From contig NZQO01000052.1 of NCBI GenBank assembly GCA_002693605.1, forward strand, positions 1 to 18,226: a DNA stretch of 18,226 nt. The letters are read 5' to 3'. A program made the position numbers and the translations under genes. Below, piece by piece: positions 1 to 8,001 of this stretch (the stretch's first letter is position 1; each line of letters starts with the position of its first letter). Origin of the DNA: Flavobacteriaceae bacterium. Lineage in GTDB: Bacteria; Bacteroidota; Bacteroidia; Flavobacteriales; Flavobacteriaceae. Under the pieces are notes generated by a model, which saw only the letters and a list, made by a program, of their open reading frames with translations, was not told where the DNA came from and made no database searches.

Positions 1-762
1 AAACGAGCGCCCTTGTACAACACAACAGATTATGTTACCCTTCCCAACGCAGATGTAAGTTACACCAGCAATAACCCGTTGGAACCTTCAAATACTACAT
101 CGGCCCCCATTGTAACGCACGAGCTAATCAAGACCCAACTAACGGCGAACATTACGTTTGGGCAGAAGTACATGAGCTATCCCGATGGAAAGTTTAACCT
201 TCCGGAAAGCGACTACCCAACGGTATCCCTGACGATGGAAAACGGAATGGGCAGTAGCAACCCAGATAACAATTTCACGCAATTGCGCGCCCGGGTTTTC
301 CAGAACATAAAAATGGGCAATAAGGGCGATTTTAGCTATCAGCTAAAGGGCGGCACTTTTTTTAACGGTGACGCTATCTCGTTCGTGGATTATCAACATT
401 TCAACGGAAACCAGACCCGCGTAGGCACTACGCCCAACTACACAGATACCTTTAACTTGTTACCTTATTATGCGCTGAGTACAAACCGAACGTATGCCGT
501 GGGCCACGCCGAACACGATTTTAGGGGCTGGATATTGGGCAAGATACCCGGAGTTAACCAGCTGAATTTTAACTTGGTAGTGGGAGCACATGTTCTGGCA
601 ATTGACAAATTGAAACCGTATTCTGAATTTTCGGTAGGAATTGACAACCTCGGCATCGGGAAATACAGGTTGCTAAGGGTAGATTACGTGCGTAACTATT
701 TCAACGGATCTTCGGAAGGCGCGTTTATCTTCGGATTGAAATTTCTGGGGCTATTCAACTAA
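1..762 (+). CDS. DUF5686-type outer-membrane protein, C-terminal part (5' end outside window)
   Basis: The reading frame is open from base 1 to a TAA at 760-762, giving 253 residues that begin inside a protein; an internal TTG at 13 is not taken as a start. The sequence alternates aromatic and hydrophobic residues with polar ones in short strands, as in an outer-membrane beta-barrel. Near the end come a stretch resembling RTYAVGHAEHDFRGW, then VNQLNFNLVVGAH, and a final segment rich in Phe and Gly (FIFGLKFLGLF). From memory this matches the C-terminal barrel of DUF5686 / carboxypeptidase-regulatory-like domain proteins of Bacteroidota, usually about 800 residues, so roughly a third would be visible. 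Function in that family is not well defined; an outer-membrane location is inferred. It converges on the lipoprotein gene downstream. A different surface-antigen-type barrel is the main alternative. Confidence 0.72.
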   Translation, partial: KRAPLYNTTDYVTLPNADVSYTSNNPLEPSNTTSAPIVTHELIKTQLTANITFGQKYMSYPDGKFNLPESDYPTVSLTMENGMGSSNPDNNFTQLRARVFQNIKMGNKGDFSYQLKGGTFFNGDAISFVDYQHFNGNQTRVGTTPNYTDTFNLLPYYALSTNRTYAVGHAEHDFRGWILGKIPGVNQLNFNLVVGAHVLAIDKLKPYSEFSVGIDNLGIGKYRLLRVDYVRNYFNGSSEGAFIFGLKFLGLFN

Positions 763-763
763 C

Positions 764-1585
764 TTAACGGGGGACGATGACGGCAGATTCTGGTTTCTCG
801 AAAACTGAATCTTCCAACACGGTTTCCGTAACGGTAACTTTTTCAAACGACATTTCATTTCGCTTTTGCGAAGGCAAGCCGTTTTCCACGGCATACCAAG
901 ACAATTTTTCGGGTAACAATAGTCCGTTAATCTCTTGCCAATCTGCATATTTTATAAAGTGCCAATCGTCACTCTTCTGTTGGTCCTTGTAGGTAACGGT
1001 GTAGCCAAGCCACGCCATTTTGTAAGTTTCGGGATGATAGTAAATTCGGTATTCATCCTCGGGTGAATCGCCTACCCCCTGCTCGTAGGAAATTTGAATT
1101 CCGCCATAACTCAACCCCTCCAAGGTGGTTTCGGGGAGTATCTCGTACACAATCCCTGGATCGGAAAGTACGAAGGGCATAGCATAGAAATAGAACATAA
1201 GGTTGTGGTAAAAGCGTGCGTTGCCCTTATAGGCGTCGGGGGTTCGCTGTAGCAACCAGACCAATTTGCCGGTTGAGCCAATCGCCCAATCTTTGGACTC
1301 TATTTTCGTTTGCCTGTCGGGCAGTGCTATGGTATGTATCTCGGCGCCATCACGTCCCTCTAGCTCATAGCAAAGGTTGTTCATCTGCCTCCATTGCTGT
1401 AGGCCACCGTGCGCATCGAACACCTCGATCAGTTCGGCGGGGTAGGAAGTTTCGGCTTGGTCCATTTCCGCATCGATTTGTACGGTTTCATCTCGCTCGT
1501 AAATCTCCTCGGTCCCCTCTTCCACGATCTCCTTGCAGGATGCAAGGACAATCAAACCAATTAAAAGGCAGGCTATTTTTCCCAT
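764..1585 (-). CDS. Predicted lipoprotein, DUF6503-like
   Basis: This 273-residue protein starts at an ATG (complement of 1583-1585) and ends with a TAA one base from the stop of the convergent upstream gene. The N-terminus is a lipoprotein signal: a short basic start (GK), a hydrophobic core and the lipobox LASC, with Cys17 as the lipidated residue. The mature part begins KEIVEEGTEE and is acidic. A segment resembling ELIEVFDAHGGLQQWRQM is followed by a region rich in Tyr, Trp and Asp that looks like a beta-rich fold. The HGG segment and general layout recall DUF6503 proteins of Flavobacteriia, but I recognise this only from memory. No catalytic motif is visible. It should sit in the outer membrane, facing the periplasm or the surface. 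It is the only minus-strand gene in the window and is divergent from the methyltransferase gene. Confidence 0.8.
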   Translation of the reverse strand: MGKIACLLIGLIVLASCKEIVEEGTEEIYERDETVQIDAEMDQAETSYPAELIEVFDAHGGLQQWRQMNNLCYELEGRDGAEIHTIALPDRQTKIESKDWAIGSTGKLVWLLQRTPDAYKGNARFYHNLMFYFYAMPFVLSDPGIVYEILPETTLEGLSYGGIQISYEQGVGDSPEDEYRIYYHPETYKMAWLGYTVTYKDQQKSDDWHFIKYADWQEINGLLLPEKLSWYAVENGLPSQKRNEMSFEKVTVTETVLEDSVFEKPESAVIVPR

Positions 1586-1691
1586 AAGGCGGTTTTTTAA
1601 TGAGGTCTAAAAGTACACGTTCACAACGATAGGCAGCCATTATTTTACAAACCTTTATGAATTTGGCATACCGTATCAGCGCCCTCCTCTT

Positions 1692-1699
1692 TATCTTTG
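1692..1699 (+). promoter_or_regulatory. Candidate -7 promoter box for the TrmH-family gene
   Basis: The bases TATCTTTG match the Bacteroidota -7 consensus TAnnTTTG perfectly. The box ends three bases before the ATG at 1703. If transcription starts about four bases after the box, as usual for this element, the first base of the RNA would be the A of the start codon. The nearest TTG-type -33 element (1663-1665) is 26 bases away, longer than the usual 17-23, so the promoter is only partly supported. Confidence 0.5.
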
Positions 1700-1702
1700 C
1701 GT

Positions 1703-2509
1703 ATGCACAAGAATATTTCAAGTTTGCAAAACCAACTGGTGAAGCAGATTGTACAACTTCAGGAAAAAGCGCGTGAACGTCGCAAGACCGGGTTATTCAC
1801 GATCGAGGGAGAGCGCGAGACCTTACTTGCCATGAAGGGCGGGTATACCATTACACAACTGTTGTTCTCTTCGGAAATCGTAGCCGAGGAAGATTTATAT
1901 TATCTTAAAGACAAGGCCCCAGCGGCGACCGAATTTATAGAGATTTCTACTGAAGTGTACGATAAGCTGGCCTACCGCAACAGTACCGAAGGAATCCTCG
2001 CCATTGCTAAGAACAAACCGCATTCGCTCGACGAACTGAAACTCGAACGCGAAAACCCCCTACTCTTGGTAGCCGAGGCACCCGAAAAACCCGGCAATAT
2101 CGGGGCGCTATTGCGAACTGCAGATGCCGCGAACGTCGACGCCATTATAATTGCCAACCCGCGTACCGATTTGTGCAATCCCAACATCATAAGAAGCAGC
2201 GTGGGCTGTTTGTTTACCCGGCAGGTCGTAACGGGTACCACTCCCGAAATCATTGAATACCTTAAGGGTAAAGATATTTCCATATTCTGTGCGGCGCTTC
2301 AGGCTTCGCAACGTTATACCGAATGCGATTTAACCGGACCAGCGGCCCTAGTAGTGGGCACAGAGGCAACCGGGCTTTCCAAGGAGTGGCTGCGCAATAG
2401 CGCCCAAAATGTACTCATTCCCATGCAGGGCGAGATAGACAGTATGAACGTATCGGTCGCGGCGGGAATTCTAATTTTTGAAGCCAAGCGCCAACGCAAT
2501 TTCAACTAA
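1703..2509 (+). CDS. TrmH (SpoU) family rRNA/tRNA 2'-O-methyltransferase
   Basis: This 268-residue protein is a SPOUT-class enzyme expected to transfer a methyl group from S-adenosylmethionine to a ribose 2'-hydroxyl in rRNA or tRNA. The N-terminal part (1-100) has the substrate-binding look of the family (SLQNQLVKQIVQLQEKARERR, then LFTIEGERE). The three SpoU motifs follow: motif 1 around residues 129-145 (EKPGNIGALLRTADAA), motif 2 around 215-225 (ALVVGTEATGLS) and motif 3 around 239-256 (IPMQGEIDSMNVSVAAGI). The length is normal for RlmB/TrmH-like proteins. I take the ATG at 1703 over the TTG at 1697, because the TTG is the end of a perfect -7 box. The exact target nucleotide cannot be told from sequence. 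The M48 protease gene follows after 22 bp, probably in one operon. Confidence 0.93.
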   Translation: MHKNISSLQNQLVKQIVQLQEKARERRKTGLFTIEGERETLLAMKGGYTITQLLFSSEIVAEEDLYYLKDKAPAATEFIEISTEVYDKLAYRNSTEGILAIAKNKPHSLDELKLERENPLLLVAEAPEKPGNIGALLRTADAANVDAIIIANPRTDLCNPNIIRSSVGCLFTRQVVTGTTPEIIEYLKGKDISIFCAALQASQRYTECDLTGPAALVVGTEATGLSKEWLRNSAQNVLIPMQGEIDSMNVSVAAGILIFEAKRQRNFN

Positions 2510-2531
2510 TTCTTCCACCACCTGCACACCC

Positions 2532-3767
2532 ATGACACCAGAAACCCTATTTTATATTATAGTTGCTATAATTGCCATCAATTTTGTTATCGAGAAGATT
2601 CTTGGAGCTCTCAATGCAAGACATTTCAACGATCCGATTCCCGAAATAATAGCCGATGTATACGATGCACAGCTTTACCGGAAATCGCAACGCTATAAAA
2701 TGGAGCGGTACCGTTTTGGCCTGCTAACCTCCACGGTGAGTTTTATCGCAATTCTGTTGTTTCTGTTTTTTGACGGATTTGCATTTGTGGATAGCTTGGC
2801 CAGAAGCGTGGCGCAGCACCCGATCACAATCACCCTGATTTTCTTCGGAATTATCCTTTTGGCAAGCGATCTATTAACAACTCCCTTTACCTATTACAGC
2901 ACCTTCAATATTGAAGAAAAATACGGTTTTAACAAGACCTCCAAACGTACCTTTTGGATGGACAAAGTGAAGGGTTACGCCCTGGGGGCGATAATTGGGG
3001 GCGCGCTCTTGTCGATTATCGTGTGGCTATACCTGGCCGTGGGACAAAATTTTTGGTGGTTTGCGTGGATAGTGGTTACACTATTCTCCATTTTTATGAA
3101 TCTGTTCTATGCCCGGTTCATAGTCCCCATATTTAACAAGCAGACTCCCTTGGCGGAGGGCTCCTTGCGCAGTAAAATTGAATCGTATGCCAACGGGGTT
3201 GGTTTCAACCTCGAGAACATTTACGTTATCGACGGCTCGAAGCGCAGCACCAAGGCAAACGCCTACTTCTCTGGCTTCGGAAAGGAAAAGCGCATTACCC
3301 TTTACGACACCCTTATTACCGATCTAGAGGAAGAAGAAATTGTTGCAGTCTTGGCGCACGAGGTAGGACATTATAAAAAAAATCACATTATCATTAACCT
3401 CGTGATATCTGTAATCAGTACCGGTTTCACGCTCTGGTTGCTCTCTCTGTTCGTGGGAAACCCCATTCTTGCCGAGTCGCTGAATGTACGCGTTCCCTCC
3501 TTCCACATTGGCCTTATCGCTTTTGGATTGTTGTATGCGCCAATTTCCGAAGTTACGGGGCTTTTAATGAATTACCTATCACGAAAATTCGAGTACCAGG
3601 CCGATAGGTTCGCGAAGGAAACCTACCGCGCAGAGCCGCTAATACGAGCACTGAAGGAACTTTCGAAAAATAACCTTGTCAACCTAACCCCCCATCGTGC
3701 GTACGTGATCGCCCATTATTCGCATCCTACCCTTCAACAACGGGTACTTCGGTTACACCGGGTTTAA
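2532..3767 (+). CDS. M48 family (Ste24-like) integral-membrane zinc metalloprotease
   Basis: This 411-residue protein has the complete signature of M48 proteases of the Ste24/CAAX-protease type. The zinc motif HEVGH lies at residues 276-280 (His276 and His280 as ligands, Glu277 catalytic). The third ligand is Glu354 in EFEYQAD just past position 350. A C-terminal SHPTLQQRV segment is typical of the family. Hydrophobic segments near 5-24, 64-88, 98-118, 150-170, 175-197, 285-308 and 325-347 predict a multi-pass inner-membrane protein. Bacteria lack the prenylated CAAX substrates of the yeast enzyme, so a role in membrane-protein turnover is inferred. The ATG at 2532 is chosen; an in-frame TTG at 2478 would overlap the methyltransferase gene and add a hydrophilic N-terminus with no family likeness. 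It lies 22 bp after the methyltransferase gene and 84 bp before the channel gene. Confidence 0.93.
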   Translation: MTPETLFYIIVAIIAINFVIEKILGALNARHFNDPIPEIIADVYDAQLYRKSQRYKMERYRFGLLTSTVSFIAILLFLFFDGFAFVDSLARSVAQHPITITLIFFGIILLASDLLTTPFTYYSTFNIEEKYGFNKTSKRTFWMDKVKGYALGAIIGGALLSIIVWLYLAVGQNFWWFAWIVVTLFSIFMNLFYARFIVPIFNKQTPLAEGSLRSKIESYANGVGFNLENIYVIDGSKRSTKANAYFSGFGKEKRITLYDTLITDLEEEEIVAVLAHEVGHYKKNHIIINLVISVISTGFTLWLLSLFVGNPILAESLNVRVPSFHIGLIAFGLLYAPISEVTGLLMNYLSRKFEYQADRFAKETYRAEPLIRALKELSKNNLVNLTPHRAYVIAHYSHPTLQQRVLRLHRV

Positions 3768-3851
3768 ATATACCTTACCATATACTGTCCATATCTTAAA
3801 TATTCGTGAAGAAAAGTCGATGTGGGTGGGCAATTCCGTATTTTTAGGAAA

Positions 3852-5666
3852 ATGCGAACCTACCACACATTTCGGCTACGGCTTTTACTTCTCCTATTAT
3901 TTGGCACGTACGCGATGGCCTTCGCCCAGCAAGGAGACAACTTGACCGAAGACGACCACGAACAGCTACCTCCTAAGAAAAGTGTTTTAGATACGACCGC
4001 ACGCTACGGCAGCAATCCCTTCGACGACTATAACGAGGCGTATTATACGGTAAGCAGGCTAAACAAGCAAATTGGCCTTCCCCCTAAGAAATTCAACTTG
4101 AGAACACCGCAGGCTGCACTCGAGCACTTTGTTTTGAGCGCCCGCAATGGTAAGTATGAAGATGCCATTTTCGCCCTCAACCTCAACTTAATGCCCGAGA
4201 AATTGACGAAAGAGCAGGCCATTAGCTTGGCCGAGAAACTCTATTTCGTGTTAGACCAACGTGTGCAGATTGATTGGGACGGCCTCTCCGATAGACCCGA
4301 TGGGCAAGTTGACATAAGTACCACCACCAACCAGGCCATCGCGGGAAAACCCAGACGTTCGGTTGTCTTTGGGGAAGTATCCCTGGGAAACCGTGATATT
4401 GTTTTGCGAGTGCAACGCATTCGGTACAAGGATTTTGGTGCGCTCTGGATGATTTCTGCCAATACGGTCGATAATATCGAGGCGCTGTATAGAGAATATG
4501 GGCCGCGGAAACTAGACCGAATGATGCCCGATTGGGCACGTATTAAATTCTTGGGCTTTCCCGTTTGGAAGTTTATCGGAATTCTCGTCATTTTATTAAT
4601 CTCTTGGTTTTTCGGGAAGGTCGTCAAACTAATAATCCAAAAATTACTTCGGAATGCGAGCCGAAACTGGTTGCAGCAACTTTCAACCAAACTAGCCGTA
4701 CCGGCCGGGTGGCTTTTTGGTACGCTGGCCTTCTATCTGCTACTCGATAACCTTATTTCGTTAAGCGGTGGGTTCGCCAATATCGTTTACACCAGCTTAA
4801 TCATCTTGATAATTGGCTCCATAACCTGGTTCATTACCCGGTTCGTAGATTATTTGATGACCTATATAGCCGAAAATAAAATTGGCGATATTTCCGAAGA
4901 GACGAACGAAGAGGCCCGTAAAATGCTAACATACATCTCTGTGGGCCGCCGCGTATTGACCTTCGTTATCATTATCGTGGGGGGCTATATTATAATCTCG
5001 CAGTTTCGCGCCCTCGAAAAAGTAGGCATTTCTTTGCTGGCCTCGGCAGGTGTTGCCACCGTTATCTTGGGAATCGCCGCACAAAACACCCTCGGAAATA
5101 TTTTCGCCGGCCTGCAGATAGCCATCACCAAGCCCGTGCGGGTGGGCGATACCGTCATTATCAAGGACGATTGGGGCAACGTTGAGGAAATTGGCTTTAC
5201 CTATTTGGTGGTACGCACGTGGGACCTGCGCCGCCTAGTGGTACCGTTGCGCTATGTCATTTCGAATATTTTCGAGAATTGGTCCATGACCAGCTCGCAC
5301 CAGGTACGGCCTATTATTCTCCACGCCGATTATAGGGTAGATGTTGGGAAGATCCGCACCAAGTTTGAGGAACTGTTGAAAAATTCGGAAAAATGGGATG
5401 AGGAAAATCCGCCGGTGGTACAAGTCGTGGACACTTCCGAGGAATCCATCCAACTACGGGCCCTGTGCAGCGCCAAAGACGCCCAAACCGCCTGGGAACT
5501 GCACTGTGAGCTTCGTGAAAAGCTCGTGGCCTACATCTGTGAGCTCGAAGATGGCCTGTACCTTACCCGGACCCGGGTAGATATCGCCAACCCGGAAAAA
5601 ATTCATGACCTTGCCAAAGATATTTCTGAAAATAGCCAAAAACCTAGAGAGAAGAGCAGTGATTAA
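3852..5666 (+). CDS. MscS-family mechanosensitive channel with signal peptide and large N-terminal domain
   Basis: This 604-residue protein begins at the ATG at 3852 with a signal peptide (basic RLR, a Leu-rich core, likely cleavage after AFA at residue 25); the GTG at 3822 would only bury that signal. Residues 26-230 form a soluble, presumably periplasmic, domain with no family I recognise. Hydrophobic segments follow near 239-257, 283-300, 312-330 and 368-386. The conserved MscS pore helix and start of the beta domain run from about 390 to 470: a Gly/Ala-rich helix, QNTLGNIFAGLQIAI, then KPVRVGDTVII, WGNVEEIGF and the VVPLRYVI segment (N is usual before the last part in MscS). It should open under membrane tension to release solutes during osmotic downshock. 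A near-consensus -7 box (TATTTTTA, 3839-3846) lies just before the start. The C-terminus (590-604) is charged and disordered. Confidence 0.92.
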   Translation: MRTYHTFRLRLLLLLLFGTYAMAFAQQGDNLTEDDHEQLPPKKSVLDTTARYGSNPFDDYNEAYYTVSRLNKQIGLPPKKFNLRTPQAALEHFVLSARNGKYEDAIFALNLNLMPEKLTKEQAISLAEKLYFVLDQRVQIDWDGLSDRPDGQVDISTTTNQAIAGKPRRSVVFGEVSLGNRDIVLRVQRIRYKDFGALWMISANTVDNIEALYREYGPRKLDRMMPDWARIKFLGFPVWKFIGILVILLISWFFGKVVKLIIQKLLRNASRNWLQQLSTKLAVPAGWLFGTLAFYLLLDNLISLSGGFANIVYTSLIILIIGSITWFITRFVDYLMTYIAENKIGDISEETNEEARKMLTYISVGRRVLTFVIIIVGGYIIISQFRALEKVGISLLASAGVATVILGIAAQNTLGNIFAGLQIAITKPVRVGDTVIIKDDWGNVEEIGFTYLVVRTWDLRRLVVPLRYVISNIFENWSMTSSHQVRPIILHADYRVDVGKIRTKFEELLKNSEKWDEENPPVVQVVDTSEESIQLRALCSAKDAQTAWELHCELREKLVAYICELEDGLYLTRTRVDIANPEKIHDLAKDISENSQKPREKSSD

Positions 5667-5719
5667 CCCCCTTTAAAATTCATAATCTTAGAAGTGCTTT
5701 TACCGATTGAACGCTAGGA

Positions 5720-5750
5720 TTGGCGCAGATTTTGTTGTTTCTTACCTTCG
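5720..5750 (+). promoter_or_regulatory. Candidate promoter of the rel gene
   Basis: A TTG at 5720-5722 is followed after 20 bases by TACCTTCG (5743-5750), seven of eight matches to the Bacteroidota -7 box TAnnTTTG. The spacing falls in the normal 17-23 range. The ATG of the rel gene is 19 bases past the box, implying a leader of about 16 nt. The 103-bp gap before rel supports an independent transcription start here. Confidence 0.5.
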
Positions 5751-5769
5751 GTTATTGTACATTTATTTT

Positions 5770-7977
5770 ATGACAGAGGAAGTACTCGCTAAAGAGAAAA
5801 AGCAGCTCGCCAAGGAATATAAGAACCTACTGAAAATTAGTTACCGGACCCTGACCGATGAGGACAAGAAGCTAATTAGAAGTGCGTTTGATGTTGCTGT
5901 CGATGCCCATAAGGACCAGCGCAGGAAGAGTGGCGAGGCTTATGTTTTCCACCCTATTGCCGTGGCCAAGATAGTCGCTTCCGAAATTGGCCTGGACGCC
6001 ACTTCTATTGCGGCCGCCCTGCTCCACGACGTGGTAGAGGATACCGAGTATACGTTAGCCGACCTCGAACAGATGTTCGGCGAGACCGTCGCAAAAATCG
6101 TCGATGGCCTCACCAAGATAAGCAGTATGGCCTACGACGGGGACGTTTCGTTACAGGCAGAGAATTTCCGCAAGATGCTCTTGACCCTAAACGAGGACAT
6201 CCGGGTAATTATCATAAAAATAGCCGACAGGCTCCACAACATGCAGACCATGGGAAGCATGCCCGCCCACAAGCAGGTAAAAATCGCTTCGGAAACATTA
6301 TACATTTATGCCCCAATGGCCCACAGAATAGGGCTCTACAACATAAAGACCGAACTTGAAGACCTCGGGCTTAAATATACCGAGCCAGAAGTTTACAACG
6401 ATATTCTGGGAAAAATTAAGGAGAGCAAGGAAGACCAAGATGCCTATATTGAAGCGTTTTCAAAGATAATACAGGACACCTTGGATGCCGAGGGCCTTAA
6501 TTACGACATCAAGGGACGGCCAAAATCGATATTCTCAATTCGCCGTAAAATGCTCGCGCAAAATGTGAGCTATGACGAAGTGTACGATAAGTTTGCAGTT
6601 CGTATTATTTATAAGAGCACCCGGGAGAACGAAAAATTTATCGCTTGGAAAATCTATTCGGTAGTAACAGATCACTTTAGGCCCAACCCAACGCGTCTGC
6701 GCGATTGGATTTCCTCGCCAAAATCAACGGGCTACGAGGCCCTACACATAACGGTAATGGGGCCCAAGGGTCGGTGGGTAGAGGTGCAGATTCGTAGCGA
6801 GCGAATGAATGAAATCGCTGAAAAGGGCTATGCCGCCCATTACAAATATAAAAACAAGGAAGCCCAGGAAGATGGCGGTCTCGATATGTGGCTCGGGAAA
6901 TTACAGGAAACCCTCGAAAACTCAGATATCAGCGCGGTCGATTTTGTAGAAGAATTCAAGCTCAACCTATACGCCAAGGAAATATTCGTATTTAGCCCCA
7001 AAGGGGATCTTTACTCCCTCCCCAAGGGGTCCACGGCACTCGATTTCGCCTTCAGCGTGCACACCGAAGTTGGCATGCACACCCGTGGCACCAAGGTAAA
7101 CGGCAAATTGGTGCCGTTGAGCCACCAGCTAAAAAGTGGAGACCAGGTAGAAGTGATCACTTCCGAAAAGAGCCGCCCCACCGCCAACTGGCTCGACTAT
7201 GCAACTACGGGCAAGGCACGTTCAAAAATTAAATCGTCCTTACGCGAGGAAAAGAAGACTATCGCCGAGGAGGGTAAGGTGGTATTGGGCCGTAAATTAA
7301 AATCGCTCAAGATAGCACTGGATGAAAAAACCATAAACCAACTGGTGGTCTACTTTAAATTGAAAACCAGCCTGGACCTATTCTATCGTGTAGGGGCCGG
7401 TATTATAGATAACCAGAAACTGAAGGATTTTGCCGCTTCAAGGAACAACGCGTTCGTGAGCTTTTTCAAAAACAGGATACGCAAGCCAGATAAGCCGGAA
7501 GATGTTAACAAGGAAGAAATTACCGAGAAATACGACCAACTCGTTTTCGGTAAGGAGGAAGAACGCTTGGACTACAAAATGGCCAACTGCTGCAACCCCA
7601 TTCCCGGCGACGATGTTTTCGGTTTCGTTACGGTAAACGAGGGCATCAAGGTTCACAAGCAGAACTGCCCTAATGCTCTACAACTGCAAAGCAACTATAG
7701 CTACCGCATAATGCAGGCAAAGTGGATAGACTCTACGCAGCGTGAATTCAAGGCAGAACTCATCATTACCGGTATCGACACCATCGGGCTCGTTAACGAG
7801 GTTACTAAGGTAGTGAGCAACAACCACCATATCGATATGAAAAGCGTGCATTTCGACAGTAACGATGGGGTGTTTAGAGGCAAGATCGTGGTTGTGGTAA
7901 AAAACAAGCAAACCTTGGAGAACTTGGTGCAGAGCATCAAAAAAATAAACGGCATAGACAAAGTTACAAGAGTTTAA
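5770..7977 (+). CDS. rel: RelA/SpoT family (p)ppGpp synthetase/hydrolase
   Basis: This 735-residue protein has the full long-form Rel layout. The HD hydrolase domain comes first: HPIAVA at 61-66, the LLHDVVEDT motif at 84-92 with His86-Asp87, and ADRLHNMQTM at 152-161. The synthetase domain follows (GRPKSIFSIRRKM at 249-261, YDKFAVRIIY at 272-281, then SSPKSTGYEALH at 315-326 and EVQIRSERMNEIAEKG at 338-353). A TGS domain spans about 405-465 and a Cys-containing segment (NCCNPIPGDD at 606-615, QNCPN at 631-635) lies near 600-640. An ACT domain ends the protein. The hydrolase residues are intact, so it should both make and break the alarmone. The ATG at 5770 fits the family start; a TTG at 5707 lies upstream of the candidate promoter. 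The Fur-family gene begins 24 bp after the stop. Confidence 0.96.
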   Translation: MTEEVLAKEKKQLAKEYKNLLKISYRTLTDEDKKLIRSAFDVAVDAHKDQRRKSGEAYVFHPIAVAKIVASEIGLDATSIAAALLHDVVEDTEYTLADLEQMFGETVAKIVDGLTKISSMAYDGDVSLQAENFRKMLLTLNEDIRVIIIKIADRLHNMQTMGSMPAHKQVKIASETLYIYAPMAHRIGLYNIKTELEDLGLKYTEPEVYNDILGKIKESKEDQDAYIEAFSKIIQDTLDAEGLNYDIKGRPKSIFSIRRKMLAQNVSYDEVYDKFAVRIIYKSTRENEKFIAWKIYSVVTDHFRPNPTRLRDWISSPKSTGYEALHITVMGPKGRWVEVQIRSERMNEIAEKGYAAHYKYKNKEAQEDGGLDMWLGKLQETLENSDISAVDFVEEFKLNLYAKEIFVFSPKGDLYSLPKGSTALDFAFSVHTEVGMHTRGTKVNGKLVPLSHQLKSGDQVEVITSEKSRPTANWLDYATTGKARSKIKSSLREEKKTIAEEGKVVLGRKLKSLKIALDEKTINQLVVYFKLKTSLDLFYRVGAGIIDNQKLKDFAASRNNAFVSFFKNRIRKPDKPEDVNKEEITEKYDQLVFGKEEERLDYKMANCCNPIPGDDVFGFVTVNEGIKVHKQNCPNALQLQSNYSYRIMQAKWIDSTQREFKAELIITGIDTIGLVNEVTKVVSNNHHIDMKSVHFDSNDGVFRGKIVVVVKNKQTLENLVQSIKKINGIDKVTRV

Positions 7978-7983
7978 AATGAG

Positions 7984-7991
7984 TACATTTG
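7984..7991 (+). promoter_or_regulatory. Candidate -7 promoter box for the fur-purA unit
   Basis: TACATTTG is a perfect match to the Bacteroidota -7 element, located between the rel stop (7975-7977) and the ATG at 8002. Only a weak TTA (7964-7966) lies at the -33 distance, 17 bases upstream. If used, the leader would be about 7 nt and fur-purA could be transcribed without rel. Confidence 0.5.
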
Positions 7992-8001
7992 CCACTTTGT
8001 T

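Noticed and set aside
1216..1587. 123-residue plus-strand open frame opposite the lipoprotein gene
   Set aside because: It is Arg/Pro/Ser-rich with no domain likeness and lies fully antisense to a gene with a clear lipobox; a shadow frame.
2478..2531. TTG-initiated N-terminal extension of the M48 protease
   Set aside because: It overlaps the end of the methyltransferase gene and adds a Ser/Thr-rich tail not expected before the first membrane helix; the ATG at 2532 fits better.
3822..3851. GTG-initiated extension of the MscS channel
   Set aside because: It would place ten extra residues before an otherwise typical signal peptide.
3768..3851. ATATAC/ATATAC/ATATCT repeats between the protease and channel genes
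   Set aside because: Three short AT-rich words in an AT-rich gap are expected by chance.
4241..4690. 149-residue minus-strand open frame opposite the MscS gene
   Set aside because: It lies antisense to a well supported gene and has no recognisable motif.
5707..5769. TTG-initiated extension of the rel protein
   Set aside because: The TTG lies upstream of the candidate promoter (5720-5750), and the ATG at 5770 fits the usual Rel N-terminus.
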